DNA of 16,764 bases from DAOTXL01 sp034434895 (GTDB taxonomy: Bacteria; Chloroflexota; Anaerolineae; JAAYZQ01): contig DAOTYI010000027.1 in assembly GCA_034434895.1 (NCBI GenBank), forward strand, positions 1 through 16,764, written 5' to 3'. The notes beneath the pieces were generated by a model, which did no database searches, was not told the origin of the DNA, and worked only from the letters and a program-made list of their open reading frames with translations. Below, in pieces: positions 6,975-14,166 of this stretch; position 1 is the stretch's first letter; the number at the start of each line of letters is the position of its first letter. Position numbers and translations under genes: made by a program.

Positions 6975-7799
6975 CTATTTCAGCCGTCGCCCCTGCAGAT
7001 CCACAATCTCGGCGGCACACTCTTCGATTGACTTGTTGGTCACATCCACCACAGGCCACCGTTCGCGGCGCGTGAGCAGCTCGGCCCACTCCAACTCCTG
7101 TTTGACATGCTCCCGGCTGGCATACTCCAGGGGGATGCCCCGTGCCATCCGGTTGGCCCGCACCTGGCGCAGCAGGATCAGCCGTTCGATCTGGATGGTC
7201 AGGGCGATGATCTTGCGCCGGTCCACGCGGAACAGAGGAGGTGGCGGCTCCAGGTTGGCAACAATCGGCACATTCGCCACCCGCCAGCCGCGATAGGCCA
7301 GGAAGATGCTGATGGGCGTCTTGGAGGTGCGCGACACGCCGACCAGCACCAGGTCGGCCTGGGGCAGGTCGTCGGGGTTGCGGCCGTCGTCGTGGCGCAC
7401 GGCAAAGTCAATGGCGCCGATCCGCTCAAAGTAGCTCTCGTCGAGCTGGCGCTGCAGGCCAGGCCGGGCCAGCGGCGACAGTTCCAACACCTCGGACAGG
7501 CGGGTCACCAGGGGCCCCATCAGGTCCACGGTCACCACATGCCGCTGCCGGCCCTCGGTCAACATGGCCTGGCGCAGTTCAGGCACGACCAGGGTGTGGA
7601 CAATCGTCCCGCCGACCCGGGCTGCCTGCTTGACCAGCCGCCTGACCTCAGCCACATCGTGCACGCCGGGCACCTGCTCGACCGTCACCGTAGCGCCCTT
7701 GAACTGCGCCAGCGCCGCCTCCACCACCCGTCGGGCCGTAGCCCCGGTGGCATCAGACACAACATAGACGATGTGGCCGGGTTGAGGTTCTTCCACCAT
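6975..7799 (-). CDS. Pyruvate,phosphate dikinase / PEP synthase regulatory protein (DUF299)
   Basis: This 274-residue bifunctional kinase/pyrophosphorylase belongs to the DUF299 family. These enzymes inactivate pyruvate,phosphate dikinase or PEP synthase by ADP-dependent phosphorylation of a Thr and reactivate it by phosphate-dependent removal. The start IVYVVSDATGATA (residues 10-22) and the P-loop-like GVSRTSKTP (154-162) are the family hallmarks, followed by IPIV-type strands and a C-terminal DVTNKSIEECAAEIV. The target dikinase is not in the window, so which of the two enzymes it controls cannot be decided. The ATG at 7799 has GGAG about 15 nt upstream, a weak site. It lies downstream of the ROK kinase gene in the same direction, separated by repeat element E1. 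Confidence 0.9.
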   Translation of the reverse strand: MVEEPQPGHIVYVVSDATGATARRVVEAALAQFKGATVTVEQVPGVHDVAEVRRLVKQAARVGGTIVHTLVVPELRQAMLTEGRQRHVVTVDLMGPLVTRLSEVLELSPLARPGLQRQLDESYFERIGAIDFAVRHDDGRNPDDLPQADLVLVGVSRTSKTPISIFLAYRGWRVANVPIVANLEPPPPLFRVDRRKIIALTIQIERLILLRQVRANRMARGIPLEYASREHVKQELEWAELLTRRERWPVVDVTNKSIEECAAEIVDLQGRRLK

Positions 7800-7818
7800 A
7801 GCTACTCAGCCATAGCTC

Positions 7819-7907
7819 CTTTTACCACTAAGGACACTAAGGACACCAAGGTTTTCTCTTGTATTCTTCATGTCCTTTGTGTCCTTCGTGTCCTTTGTGG
7901 TTAAAAG
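7819..7907. repeat. Hairpin element E1 (GGACAC-rich inverted repeat)
   Basis: The left arm CTTTTACCACTAAGGACAC and the reverse complement of the right arm, CTTTTAACCACAAAGGACAC, align along about 33 nt each, flanking a short AT-rich centre. The arms carry tandem AAGGACACN units. The element separates ROK from the PPDK regulator gene, and its right end supplies the TAA stop codon of ROK (7901-7903). It looks like a non-autonomous mobile repeat (MITE-like) and would also form a long RNA stem that could end the ROK transcript. Confidence 0.7.
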
Positions 7908-8884
7908 TCGCCTGCGGTGGGCAATGCCCCCACACTCTCCAGGGCCAGGATCGCCGCCCCCAACAGGCAGACGTCATCTCCCAACGCCGCGCGGACGATC
8001 GAGCAGTGGGACCAATAGATCGGGTGGATCCGCTGGCGGATGGTGGCCTGCATCGGTCCGAAAAGCAGGTCGCCGGACTTGGACACCCCCCCGCCGATGA
8101 CGATCATCCCCGGATTGAACAGGTACATCAGATTGATGATGCCGATGCCCAGATAGCTCCCTGCCTTGCGAAAGAGGTCCACGGCCACCTCATCCCCCTG
8201 GATGGCTGCCTCGTAGACCAGCCTGGCCGAGATCCGGTCCCGGTCGCCGCCGGCCAGATCGGCGATCAGGGTTTGGGTTCCTCCGGCAATCAGCTCCTGC
8301 GCCTGGCGGGCGATGGCCGTGCCGGAGGCCAGGGCTTCCAGACAGCCGATGTTGCCACAGTTGCAGCGGGGGCCGTTGGCCTCGATCGTCATGTGGCCTA
8401 CCTCGCCGCCCAGTCCACCCCGGCCCAGGATCAGCCGCCCCTCGCTGATCACCCCGCCGCCGATGCCGGTGCTCACGGTGAGGTACACCAGGTCCGACTG
8501 CCCCTGGCCTGCGCCCTGCCTCTGCTCGGCCAGGGCGGCCAGGTTGCCATCGTTGCCCAGGAATACCGGCCGGCCCACTGCGCTCCGCAACCGCCCGGCC
8601 AGGGGGACATCCCGCCAGCCGGGCAGGTTCGGCGCCCAATGGATGACGCCGCGTCGGGGATCGAGCGGCCCCGGCGCCGACACGCCGACGGCGGCGATCT
8701 GATCCCAGCCGGCCTCTGCCCCTATGCGATGCACCGCCTCTACCAGGCGGTCCACCACCGCCTCAACCCCCTGCTGCGCATCGGTCGGCCCGGCGTGCCG
8801 CGCCAACATCTGATAGCGGGCATCGTACAGGGCGGTCCGCAGTTGTGTTCCCCCCAGATCAACAGCCACGACCAGATTGCTCAT
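7901..8884 (-). CDS. ROK-family sugar kinase (glucokinase-like)
   Basis: This 327-residue ROK protein probably phosphorylates glucose or an N-acetylated hexosamine with ATP. VAVDLGGTQLRTAL (residues 6-19) is the phosphate-binding motif, GNDGNLAALAE carries the catalytic Asp, and STGIGGGVI is the second phosphate loop. The zinc site is complete: GH at about 164, then CNCGNIGC, and ALASG. There is no N-terminal helix-turn-helix, so it is an enzyme and not a ROK repressor. ATG at 8884 (MSNLVVAVD) is chosen over an upstream in-frame ATG at 8908, since GGGGGAAGAG lies directly before it and the upstream codon overlaps the -10 box. It is divergent from mtnP. Confidence 0.9.
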   Translation of the reverse strand: MSNLVVAVDLGGTQLRTALYDARYQMLARHAGPTDAQQGVEAVVDRLVEAVHRIGAEAGWDQIAAVGVSAPGPLDPRRGVIHWAPNLPGWRDVPLAGRLRSAVGRPVFLGNDGNLAALAEQRQGAGQGQSDLVYLTVSTGIGGGVISEGRLILGRGGLGGEVGHMTIEANGPRCNCGNIGCLEALASGTAIARQAQELIAGGTQTLIADLAGGDRDRISARLVYEAAIQGDEVAVDLFRKAGSYLGIGIINLMYLFNPGMIVIGGGVSKSGDLLFGPMQATIRQRIHPIYWSHCSIVRAALGDDVCLLGAAILALESVGALPTAGDF

Positions 8885-8906
8885 CTCTTCCCCCACCTGG
8901 CCAGCC

Positions 8907-8935
8907 ATTATACCACATTTCGGCCCGATTTGTCA
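8907..8935 (-). promoter_or_regulatory. Probable promoter of the ROK kinase gene
   Basis: A consensus -10 TATAAT reads leftwards at 8907-8912. At 17 bp the -35 position (8930-8935) reads TGACAA, a poor match, so activation or an extended contact may be needed. Transcription would begin near 8900, about 16 nt before the ATG. The -35 position coincides with that of the opposing mtnP promoter. Confidence 0.45.
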
Positions 8936-8958
8936 CAAATGACACTTTTTGATATAAT
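8930..8958 (+). promoter_or_regulatory. Promoter of mtnP, with an overlapping hyphenated palindrome
   Basis: TTGTCA (8930-8935), a 17-bp spacer and TATAAT (8953-8958) give a near-consensus promoter; the start codon is at 8996. The -35 lies in the symmetric sequence ATTTGTCACAAAT (8928-8940), with arms ATTTGT/ACAAAT around a single C. The palindrome covers the -35 of mtnP and the equivalent position of the ROK promoter, where an operator for both genes could sit. Confidence 0.55.
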
Positions 8959-8995
8959 CGCCCGGCAGTCAACCACCACGACAGGGAGGAAAAGC

Positions 8996-9859
8996 ATGAG
9001 CGAGGTCAAACTGGCCGTCATCGGCGGCTCGGGTGTGTATGACATGGAAGCCCTGACCGACGTTGAAGAGCGGCACATCTCCACCCCCTTCGGCGATCCC
9101 TCGGATCGGATCCTCATCGGCACCCTGGCGGGCAGGCGGATCGCCTTCCTGCCCCGTCACGGGCGAGGCCACCGGCTGACGCCCGGTGAAGTCCCCTACC
9201 GGGCCAACATCTGGGCGCTCAAGAGCCTGGGCGTGGAGCGGATCATCTCCATCAGCGCCTGTGGCAGCATGAAGGAGCAATATGCGCCCCGCCACATCGT
9301 CATCCCCGACCAGATTTATGACCACACGAAAAAGCGGGACTATAGCTTCTTTGGCGATGGACTGGTCGCTCACATCGGCATTGCCGAGCCGTTCTGCCCC
9401 CACCTGCGGCCGATCTTATATCAGGCGGTACAAAAGGCGGGCGGCACCGTCCACATGGGGGGCACCTTCCTGACCATCGAGGGTCCCCGCTTCAGCACGC
9501 GGGGGGAGAGCCGCATCTACCGCTCCTGGGGGGTGGACATCATCGGCATGACCGCCGTGCCCGAGGCGCAACTGGCCCGCGAGGCCGAGATCTGCTACGC
9601 GACCATGGCCCATGTCACCGACTATGACGTGTGGCACGAGGAGGAGGAAGCGGTCAATGTGCAGATGCTCATTGACAACCTGATGGCCAACGCGGCCCTT
9701 TCCAAGCGGACCATCGCCGAACTGGTGCCGCTGCTACCTGACGAGCGGCCCTGCGACTGTGGCCAGGCGTTGGCGACGGCCATCATCACCCGCCGTGACC
9801 TGATCCCTCCGGCCAAGATCGAGCAGCTTGGTCCCATCGTGGCCCGGTATTTCCGTTAG
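8996..9859 (+). CDS. mtnP: S-methyl-5'-thioadenosine phosphorylase
   Basis: This 287-residue enzyme cleaves methylthioadenosine with phosphate to adenine and 5-methylthioribose-1-phosphate, the entry step of methionine salvage. Family features are AVIGGSGVYD (residues 7-16), RHGRGHRLTP (54-63), YRANIWALKSLGV, SACGSMKEQYAP, and IEGPRFSTRGES (161-172). The base-binding loop is TDYD (208-211). Asp at these sites is the pattern of adenine-specific phosphorylases, whereas inosine-type enzymes use Asn. The ATG at 8996 is set by GGGAGG eight nt upstream and by the promoter at 8930-8958; the long upstream extension of the frame runs antisense to ROK. It faces an MTA/SAH-deaminase-like gene across repeat E2. 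Confidence 0.93.
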   Translation: MSEVKLAVIGGSGVYDMEALTDVEERHISTPFGDPSDRILIGTLAGRRIAFLPRHGRGHRLTPGEVPYRANIWALKSLGVERIISISACGSMKEQYAPRHIVIPDQIYDHTKKRDYSFFGDGLVAHIGIAEPFCPHLRPILYQAVQKAGGTVHMGGTFLTIEGPRFSTRGESRIYRSWGVDIIGMTAVPEAQLAREAEICYATMAHVTDYDVWHEEEEAVNVQMLIDNLMANAALSKRTIAELVPLLPDERPCDCGQALATAIITRRDLIPPAKIEQLGPIVARYFR

Positions 9860-9883
9860 CGCCGGCCCGAAAACCACAACTTT

Positions 9884-10007
9884 AGAGCCAGTCTGAAAAG
9901 CTTACCACAAAGACACAAAGGCCACAAAGGAACACGAAGAAAACAAATAAAAAAACACATGGTGCCCTTGGTGTCCTTTGTGTCTTGGTGGTTTTCAGAC
10001 AAGCTCT
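9884..10007. repeat. Hairpin element E2 with 45-nt imperfect terminal inverted repeats
   Basis: The left end AGAGCCAGTCTGAAAA, then GCTTACCACAAAGACAC, and the reverse complement of the right end, AGAGCTTGTCTGAAAA, then CCACCAAGACACAAAGG, align for about 45 nt apart from a 4-nt gap. The centre is A-rich (about 9936-9958). It lies between the 3' ends of mtnP and the amidohydrolase gene, and could act as a terminator for both. Its right end runs directly into the TAA stop codon of the amidohydrolase-CYTH gene (10007-10009). The inner arms share the ACCACAAAG...CAC pattern of E1. Confidence 0.75.
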
Positions 10008-11977
10008 TAGAGGCTGGCATACTCATCCCGCACCAGGCTGTTCTTGTCCACCCCCAGCACGTCGAGCAGTTCGGAGAGCATCTCTGCCTTTTGGAGGGCA
10101 TCCTGTTTGCTCCAGGTGCGGGCCTTGAGCTCCAGATACACCTCATCCGTCGGCGGCTGGATGAGCCGGTCCAGGTTGACGGCAAAATCCACCCCCCGAT
10201 ATTTGACCCGCCAACGGCGCCGGATCTTGTCCACCCTTTTCTCTTCACGGGGCTGGAAATATTCGCGGTAAAAACGCAGGCTGCGGTCGGCGTCGGCGGT
10301 GAAGCGGGAGCGGGACAGAAGCACCGAGTCGGCGTACTCGCGCTCGACGGTCGGGCCACGCAGCGTCAGGTTGTAGATCGGCCTGACCTCCACCCCCCGA
10401 TCCAGCAGGTAATCCTCCCGGTAGCGGATGATCCCCATCTCCGGGTCGTCGAACAGGAAATAGGTGTCGTACTGCTTCCGCTCGCTGGGCTTGATGACCA
10501 TCACCTGAGGGCAGTTCAGCAATCGGGCCACCATCGCCTCTTCATCGGGCACGATGGCTTTGACCTGCACCTCATAGGTCTCGCCCCAGTGCAATGTGCC
10601 CAGGGCCACCAGCTTGTCCAGCAGGCTCTGCTCGCGGCGGGCCAGAAAGGCACCCACCTGCCCGGCGATGCGCTGCGCCTCGGCCCGCACCTGGGCTTCA
10701 TCGAGGGTGAGCAGCACCTGATCGCGCATGACCCACCGGCCATCAATCAGCACATGCTGCACATCGTGCGCTTTGGCGGCATACACCAGTTGCGAGTAGG
10801 TGTTGTCGGGCGAAAGCTCAAAGCGGGGGACATTGTGCACACAGTCCAGACGGAGCACGGCGATGTCGGCCCGTTTGCCAGCCTCCAGCGAGCCGATGAT
10901 CCCTTCCATCCCCAGCGCCCGCGCCGCGCTGCTGGTGGCCAGGGCAAAAGCCTGGCGGGCCGGCAGGGCGGTGGGGTCCTGGGTGATCCCCTTGGGCAGC
11001 AGGGCCGCCAGGCGCATCTCCTCAAACAGGTCCTGGTCGTTGTTGCTGGCCTGGCCGTCGGTGCCCAGGGCCACGGTCACACCGGCCGCCAGCATCCCGG
11101 CCACATCGGCCAGGCCGCTGGCCAGCTTGAGGTTGCTGGTTGGGTTGTGGACCACGCCCACACCGTAGCGGGCCAGGATTGCCCGTTCCGGGGCGGTGAC
11201 ATGCACACAATGGGCAGCCAGCACCCTCGCTTCCAGCAGGCCATGCTGCTCCAGCACCTCCACCGGCGAGGCACCGTATAACCGGCGGGTCTCTTCCACG
11301 CCGCCGGCTGTCTCGGCCAGGTGGATGAGCAGCGGCACATTGTATTCCAGCGCCAGCCGTGCCGCCCCGCGCAACATCTCTGGCGTGCCTGTCTCTGGAG
11401 CGTGGGGGCCGACAGCCGGTGTGATCAGAGGATGGCCTTTCCACGCTTCAATAAAGGCACGGCAACGGGCCAGGCCGGTGTCATAGCTCTCGGCGTCCGG
11501 GGTGGGCCACTTCATGATCGTCTCGGCGCAGACCGCCCGCATTCCGGCTTCAGCGGCCGCGCGGGCCACCTCCTCCTCGTAGTAGTACATGTCGGCAAAA
11601 CAGGTCACCCCGGAGCGGATCATCTCGGCGCAGGAGAGCAACGTCCCCCAGCGGCAGAACTCCGGGCCGACGAACTCCCGCTCCACCGGCAACATGTAGC
11701 CGAACAGCCACACATCCAGCCGCAGGTCGTCGGCCAGGCCGCGCAGCAGGCTCATCGGCACATGGCTGTGGGCGTTGATCAGGCCCGGCAGGATGGCCGC
11801 ACCCCGGCAATCCACCACCTCCGGCGCCTGCCAGGCGGCCAGGAGCTCATCACCCGGCCCTACGGCCACGATATCGGCCCCTTTGACTGCGACGGCGCCC
11901 TGAGGGATCAGCTCCCCCAGGGCGTTCATCGTCACCACCAGACCATTTATCAGCAGGATATCCGCCTTTTGGGCCAA
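10007..11977 (-). CDS. MTA/SAH-deaminase-like amidohydrolase fused to a C-terminal CYTH domain
   Basis: This 656-residue two-domain protein starts with a cytosine/guanine-deaminase-type amidohydrolase (about 1-445). It carries LPGLINAHSHVPMSLLRG with metal ligands His70 and His72, LLIHLAE, AAHCVHV, HNPTSNLKLASG and ALGTDGQASNND, closest to methylthioadenosine/S-adenosylhomocysteine deaminases. From about 468 a CYTH domain follows. EVQVK stands where triphosphate-tunnel enzymes have ExExK, then come IIRYREDYLLD, KIRRRWRVKY and YLELKARTWSKQDALQKAE. CYTH proteins hydrolyse inorganic or thiamine triphosphate or make cAMP; which applies is unknown, and the second Glu of the motif is Gln here. TTG at 11977 has AAGGAG nearby and starts the protein (LAQKADILLINGL) as in relatives; the upstream extension is an out-of-frame reading of the acidic gene. 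It is last in the moeA operon. Confidence 0.85.
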   Translation of the reverse strand: MAQKADILLINGLVVTMNALGELIPQGAVAVKGADIVAVGPGDELLAAWQAPEVVDCRGAAILPGLINAHSHVPMSLLRGLADDLRLDVWLFGYMLPVEREFVGPEFCRWGTLLSCAEMIRSGVTCFADMYYYEEEVARAAAEAGMRAVCAETIMKWPTPDAESYDTGLARCRAFIEAWKGHPLITPAVGPHAPETGTPEMLRGAARLALEYNVPLLIHLAETAGGVEETRRLYGASPVEVLEQHGLLEARVLAAHCVHVTAPERAILARYGVGVVHNPTSNLKLASGLADVAGMLAAGVTVALGTDGQASNNDQDLFEEMRLAALLPKGITQDPTALPARQAFALATSSAARALGMEGIIGSLEAGKRADIAVLRLDCVHNVPRFELSPDNTYSQLVYAAKAHDVQHVLIDGRWVMRDQVLLTLDEAQVRAEAQRIAGQVGAFLARREQSLLDKLVALGTLHWGETYEVQVKAIVPDEEAMVARLLNCPQVMVIKPSERKQYDTYFLFDDPEMGIIRYREDYLLDRGVEVRPIYNLTLRGPTVEREYADSVLLSRSRFTADADRSLRFYREYFQPREEKRVDKIRRRWRVKYRGVDFAVNLDRLIQPPTDEVYLELKARTWSKQDALQKAEMLSELLDVLGVDKNSLVRDEYASL

Positions 11978-12017
11978 AGGCGTTGCTCCTTTCCACCGTG
12001 ACCCGCGTAGGGTCGAG

Positions 12018-12272
12018 TTAGAGATCAAAGTCGTCTTCCCAGATCTCCTCGTCCTCCTCCCATTCCTCCTCTTCTTCTTCGTCGCCGTACAGGTCTTCCT
12101 CCTCCTCCTCCTCCCATTCAAACTCCTCTTCGACCTCTTCTTCCAGGTCGAGGTCGTTGATGTCCTGGAACGTCAGGCAGCCGGCATCCGGCTCGTACTC
12201 GATCTCGTCCGAGCCACAGACACCCTCCTCCCAGAAGAGACAGTTGGACGCTCGACAGATGATGTGGGTCAT
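12018..12272 (-). CDS. Small DUF1540-like Cys-motif protein with a strongly acidic tail
   Basis: An 84-residue protein in two parts. Residues 1-34 contain Cys6, Cys11, Cys19 and Cys32 in the arrangement HIICRASNCLFWEEGVC then GCLTF, close to the DUF1540 pattern, and could bind a metal. Residues 35-84 are nearly all Glu and Asp with a few Trp, Phe and Tyr (EEEVEEEFEWEEEEEEDLYG is typical), and are probably disordered. Its start overlaps the mobB stop codon (ATGA), with GGAGG just upstream, so it is co-translated with the cofactor genes. Function is unknown. A metal- or protein-binding accessory to the Mo/W cofactor enzymes is speculation based on position. The frame is real, not low-complexity noise, because of its start site and coupled overlap. 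Confidence 0.8.
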   Translation of the reverse strand: MTHIICRASNCLFWEEGVCGSDEIEYEPDAGCLTFQDINDLDLEEEVEEEFEWEEEEEEDLYGDEEEEEEWEEDEEIWEDDFDL

Positions 12273-12790
12273 CGTTTTTCCTCCTTTGTCCGGTTCAAAT
12301 AAAGATTTTCCAGCAGATCCACCACGCCGGCTGCATCATCCAGGGCGAACTGAGGCACCGGCATGTTCACCGCATAGTCGGCCATGAGGCCGATCAACTC
12401 CTCAGCCCGGCACAGCAGCTCTGTGCCGCACTCCTGACGGGTCACTTCAATTTTAGGCTTATCCCCCTGCTTGTAGCCCTCGGTCAGGACCAGGTCCACA
12501 TCCCCCATCAGCCGGACGACCTCATCCAGGGGCATCTCCCGCTCCAGGCGACGGATGAGGGCCATCTGCCGGGGGCCGGAGATGACCACCGCATCGCTGC
12601 CGGCCTGAGCGTGGCGCCACGAGTCTTTGCCCGGCCTGTCCACCTCAAAGCCGTGGGTATCATGTTTGACCGTGCCCACCCGATAGCCGCGCCGCTTCAG
12701 TTCGCGGATGATCCGCTCCAGGGCCGTGGTTTTGCCCACCCCCGATCGGCCAACCACAGAGATGATCGGCACCCTGTCACTCCTGTTCAT
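12269..12790 (-). CDS. mobB: Molybdopterin-guanine dinucleotide biosynthesis adaptor MobB
   Basis: A 173-residue P-loop GTPase of the MobB family, which assists MobA in attaching GMP to molybdopterin. The Walker A motif is GRSGVGKTT (residues 14-22). Other family marks are RGYRVGTVKHDTHGFEVDRP, GKDSWRHAQAGSDAVVISGP, DVDLVLTEGYK and KPKIEVTR. Length and domain limits are normal. Its ATG overlaps the moeA stop codon by the usual ATGA, and its own stop overlaps the next gene the same way, so all three are tightly coupled. No mobA gene is in the window. Confidence 0.92.
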   Translation of the reverse strand: MNRSDRVPIISVVGRSGVGKTTALERIIRELKRRGYRVGTVKHDTHGFEVDRPGKDSWRHAQAGSDAVVISGPRQMALIRRLEREMPLDEVVRLMGDVDLVLTEGYKQGDKPKIEVTRQECGTELLCRAEELIGLMADYAVNMPVPQFALDDAAGVVDLLENLYLNRTKEEKR

Positions 12791-14028
12791 AGGTCAGATT
12801 CCACCCCTTCCGGCCAGTCCAGCATCTGCACCGTCACCTGGCTGCCGGCCTCCAGCCAGTAGATCCCCTCCGGGACAACGGCCAGGCCGTTGGCCCTGAC
12901 CATGGAGGTCAACACTCCAGAACCCTGCCCGCCCGCGCGCCGGGCGTGGTAGCGACCTTCGCGCCGTGTGACCACCACCCAGACATAGCCGCGCCGCCCA
13001 CTGTTGCGGATCGGCTCATCCAGAACAGCCCGGACCGTCGGCCTGTCCAGCCTGGTGTGCCCCAGCATCTTGAGGATCGCCGGCCGGGCAAACTGCTCGA
13101 ACGATACCATGGCCGACGTCGGGTTGCCCGGCAGGCCGATCAGCGGGACGCCGGCCAGCAGCCCAAAGGCCAGCGGCCGGCCCGGCTTCATATTCACCTG
13201 CCAAAACCGCATCTGCCCCTCCGCGCCAAGCACCTTTTTGACCAGATCATAGTCGCCCCCCGATACACCGCCAGAGGTGAGGAACAGGTCTGCCCTCAAC
13301 TCCAACCCGGTGCGGAGTCTGGCCGTCAGGTCGGCGACATGGTCGCGGGCGATGCCCAGCCGCAGGGGGATGCCGCCAGTGCGCATCACCAGCGCGGCAT
13401 GGGCATACTCGTTCGAGCTGCGGATCTTGGCCGGCGCCGGCGGCTCATGGACCGCCAGCAATTCGTCGCCGGTGGCCAGGATGGCCACTCGCGGCCGCCG
13501 GTGCACCGCCACCATCTCATGCCCCAGCGAGGCCAGCAGGCCGATCTCCTGGGGGCGGATCACCCGCCCCGGCTCCAGCACCCGTTCGCCCCGGCGCACA
13601 TCCTCCCCGGCTGGCCGGAGGTGATCGCCCACCGACACAGCTTTGCGCACCTCCACGACCCTGCCGGAGCGGTCGCCGTCGTCCGTATCCTCGATGGGGA
13701 CAACCGCATCCGCCCCTTCAGGCAACGGCGCGCCGGTCATGATGCGGATGGCCGTGCCCGGCATCACCCGCTCCCTGGCCACGTAGCCGGCAGCGACATG
13801 GCCGGTCACCGCCAGCCGGACCGGCGAATCGGGCGTGGCAGCGGCCACATCGGCAGCGCGGACAGCATACCCATCCATGGCTGAATTGTCAAACGGTGGG
13901 ATGTCCGCGTCGGCAACGATCTCCTCGGCCAGCACCCGGCCCAACGCCTCCAAAATGGGCACCCGCTCCGGTTCCAGGGGGCGGACGTGGCTCAGGATCT
14001 CGGCCAGAGCCTCTTCTACGCTGATCAA
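12787..14028 (-). CDS. moeA: Molybdopterin molybdenumtransferase MoeA
   Basis: This 413-residue enzyme inserts molybdate (or tungstate in some organisms) into adenylated molybdopterin. The motifs are in order: IPPFDNSAMDGYAVRAADV (residues 43-61), GTAIRIMTGAPLPEGADAVV, LRPAGEDVRRGE, ILATGDELLAV, SGGVSGGDYDLVKKVLG (about 253), KPGRPLAFG and GLPGNPTSAMVSFEQFARPA (about 296). The C-terminal MoeA domain is complete. The start is TTG at 14028 (LISVEEALAEIL), with AGGA upstream. The frame is open as far as 14187, but a consensus promoter at 14086-14114 lies inside that extension, which rules it out. It is the first gene of the operon moeA-mobB-acidic protein-amidohydrolase. Confidence 0.93.
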   Translation of the reverse strand: MISVEEALAEILSHVRPLEPERVPILEALGRVLAEEIVADADIPPFDNSAMDGYAVRAADVAAATPDSPVRLAVTGHVAAGYVARERVMPGTAIRIMTGAPLPEGADAVVPIEDTDDGDRSGRVVEVRKAVSVGDHLRPAGEDVRRGERVLEPGRVIRPQEIGLLASLGHEMVAVHRRPRVAILATGDELLAVHEPPAPAKIRSSNEYAHAALVMRTGGIPLRLGIARDHVADLTARLRTGLELRADLFLTSGGVSGGDYDLVKKVLGAEGQMRFWQVNMKPGRPLAFGLLAGVPLIGLPGNPTSAMVSFEQFARPAILKMLGHTRLDRPTVRAVLDEPIRNSGRRGYVWVVVTRREGRYHARRAGGQGSGVLTSMVRANGLAVVPEGIYWLEAGSQVTVQMLDWPEGVESDL

Positions 14029-14085
14029 CCGATTTTCCTGCTCTCTGGGACTCACCGGTGTCGTGTCCGGCGGCTCGTGCCGCGC

Positions 14086-14114
14086 ATTATAGCGCGAAAG
14101 CCCAAGACAGTCAA
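14086..14114 (-). promoter_or_regulatory. Strong promoter of the moeA operon
   Basis: On the minus strand TTGACT (14109-14114) and TATAAT (14086-14091) are 17 bp apart. Transcription would start near 14079, leaving a leader of about 50 nt before the TTG start of moeA. I see no riboswitch-sized structure in it. Confidence 0.7.
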
Positions 14115-14166
14115 GCGGCGGCCCCCATTGGATAGAGTCGCAGCCCGTCATCTTCATTGCTCGGTG

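Noticed and set aside
7819..7907. Tandem AAGGACACN units as a CRISPR array
   Set aside because: Units are about 9 bp without spacers and lie in inverted arms, so this is a hairpin repeat.
7859..8995. N-terminal extension of mtnP by 379 codons
   Set aside because: The extension is antisense to ROK and crosses the mtnP promoter; the ATG at 8996 has a ribosome-binding site and gives the family's usual length.
11978..12121. Basic N-terminal extension (RRRRRKT...) of the amidohydrolase
   Set aside because: It is an out-of-frame reading of the GAG/GAA-rich tail of the acidic gene; the TTG at 11977 has AAGGAG and fits the family's start.
12946..13884. 312-codon plus-strand frame opposite moeA
   Set aside because: All MoeA motifs lie on the minus strand; the plus-strand product has no recognisable domain.
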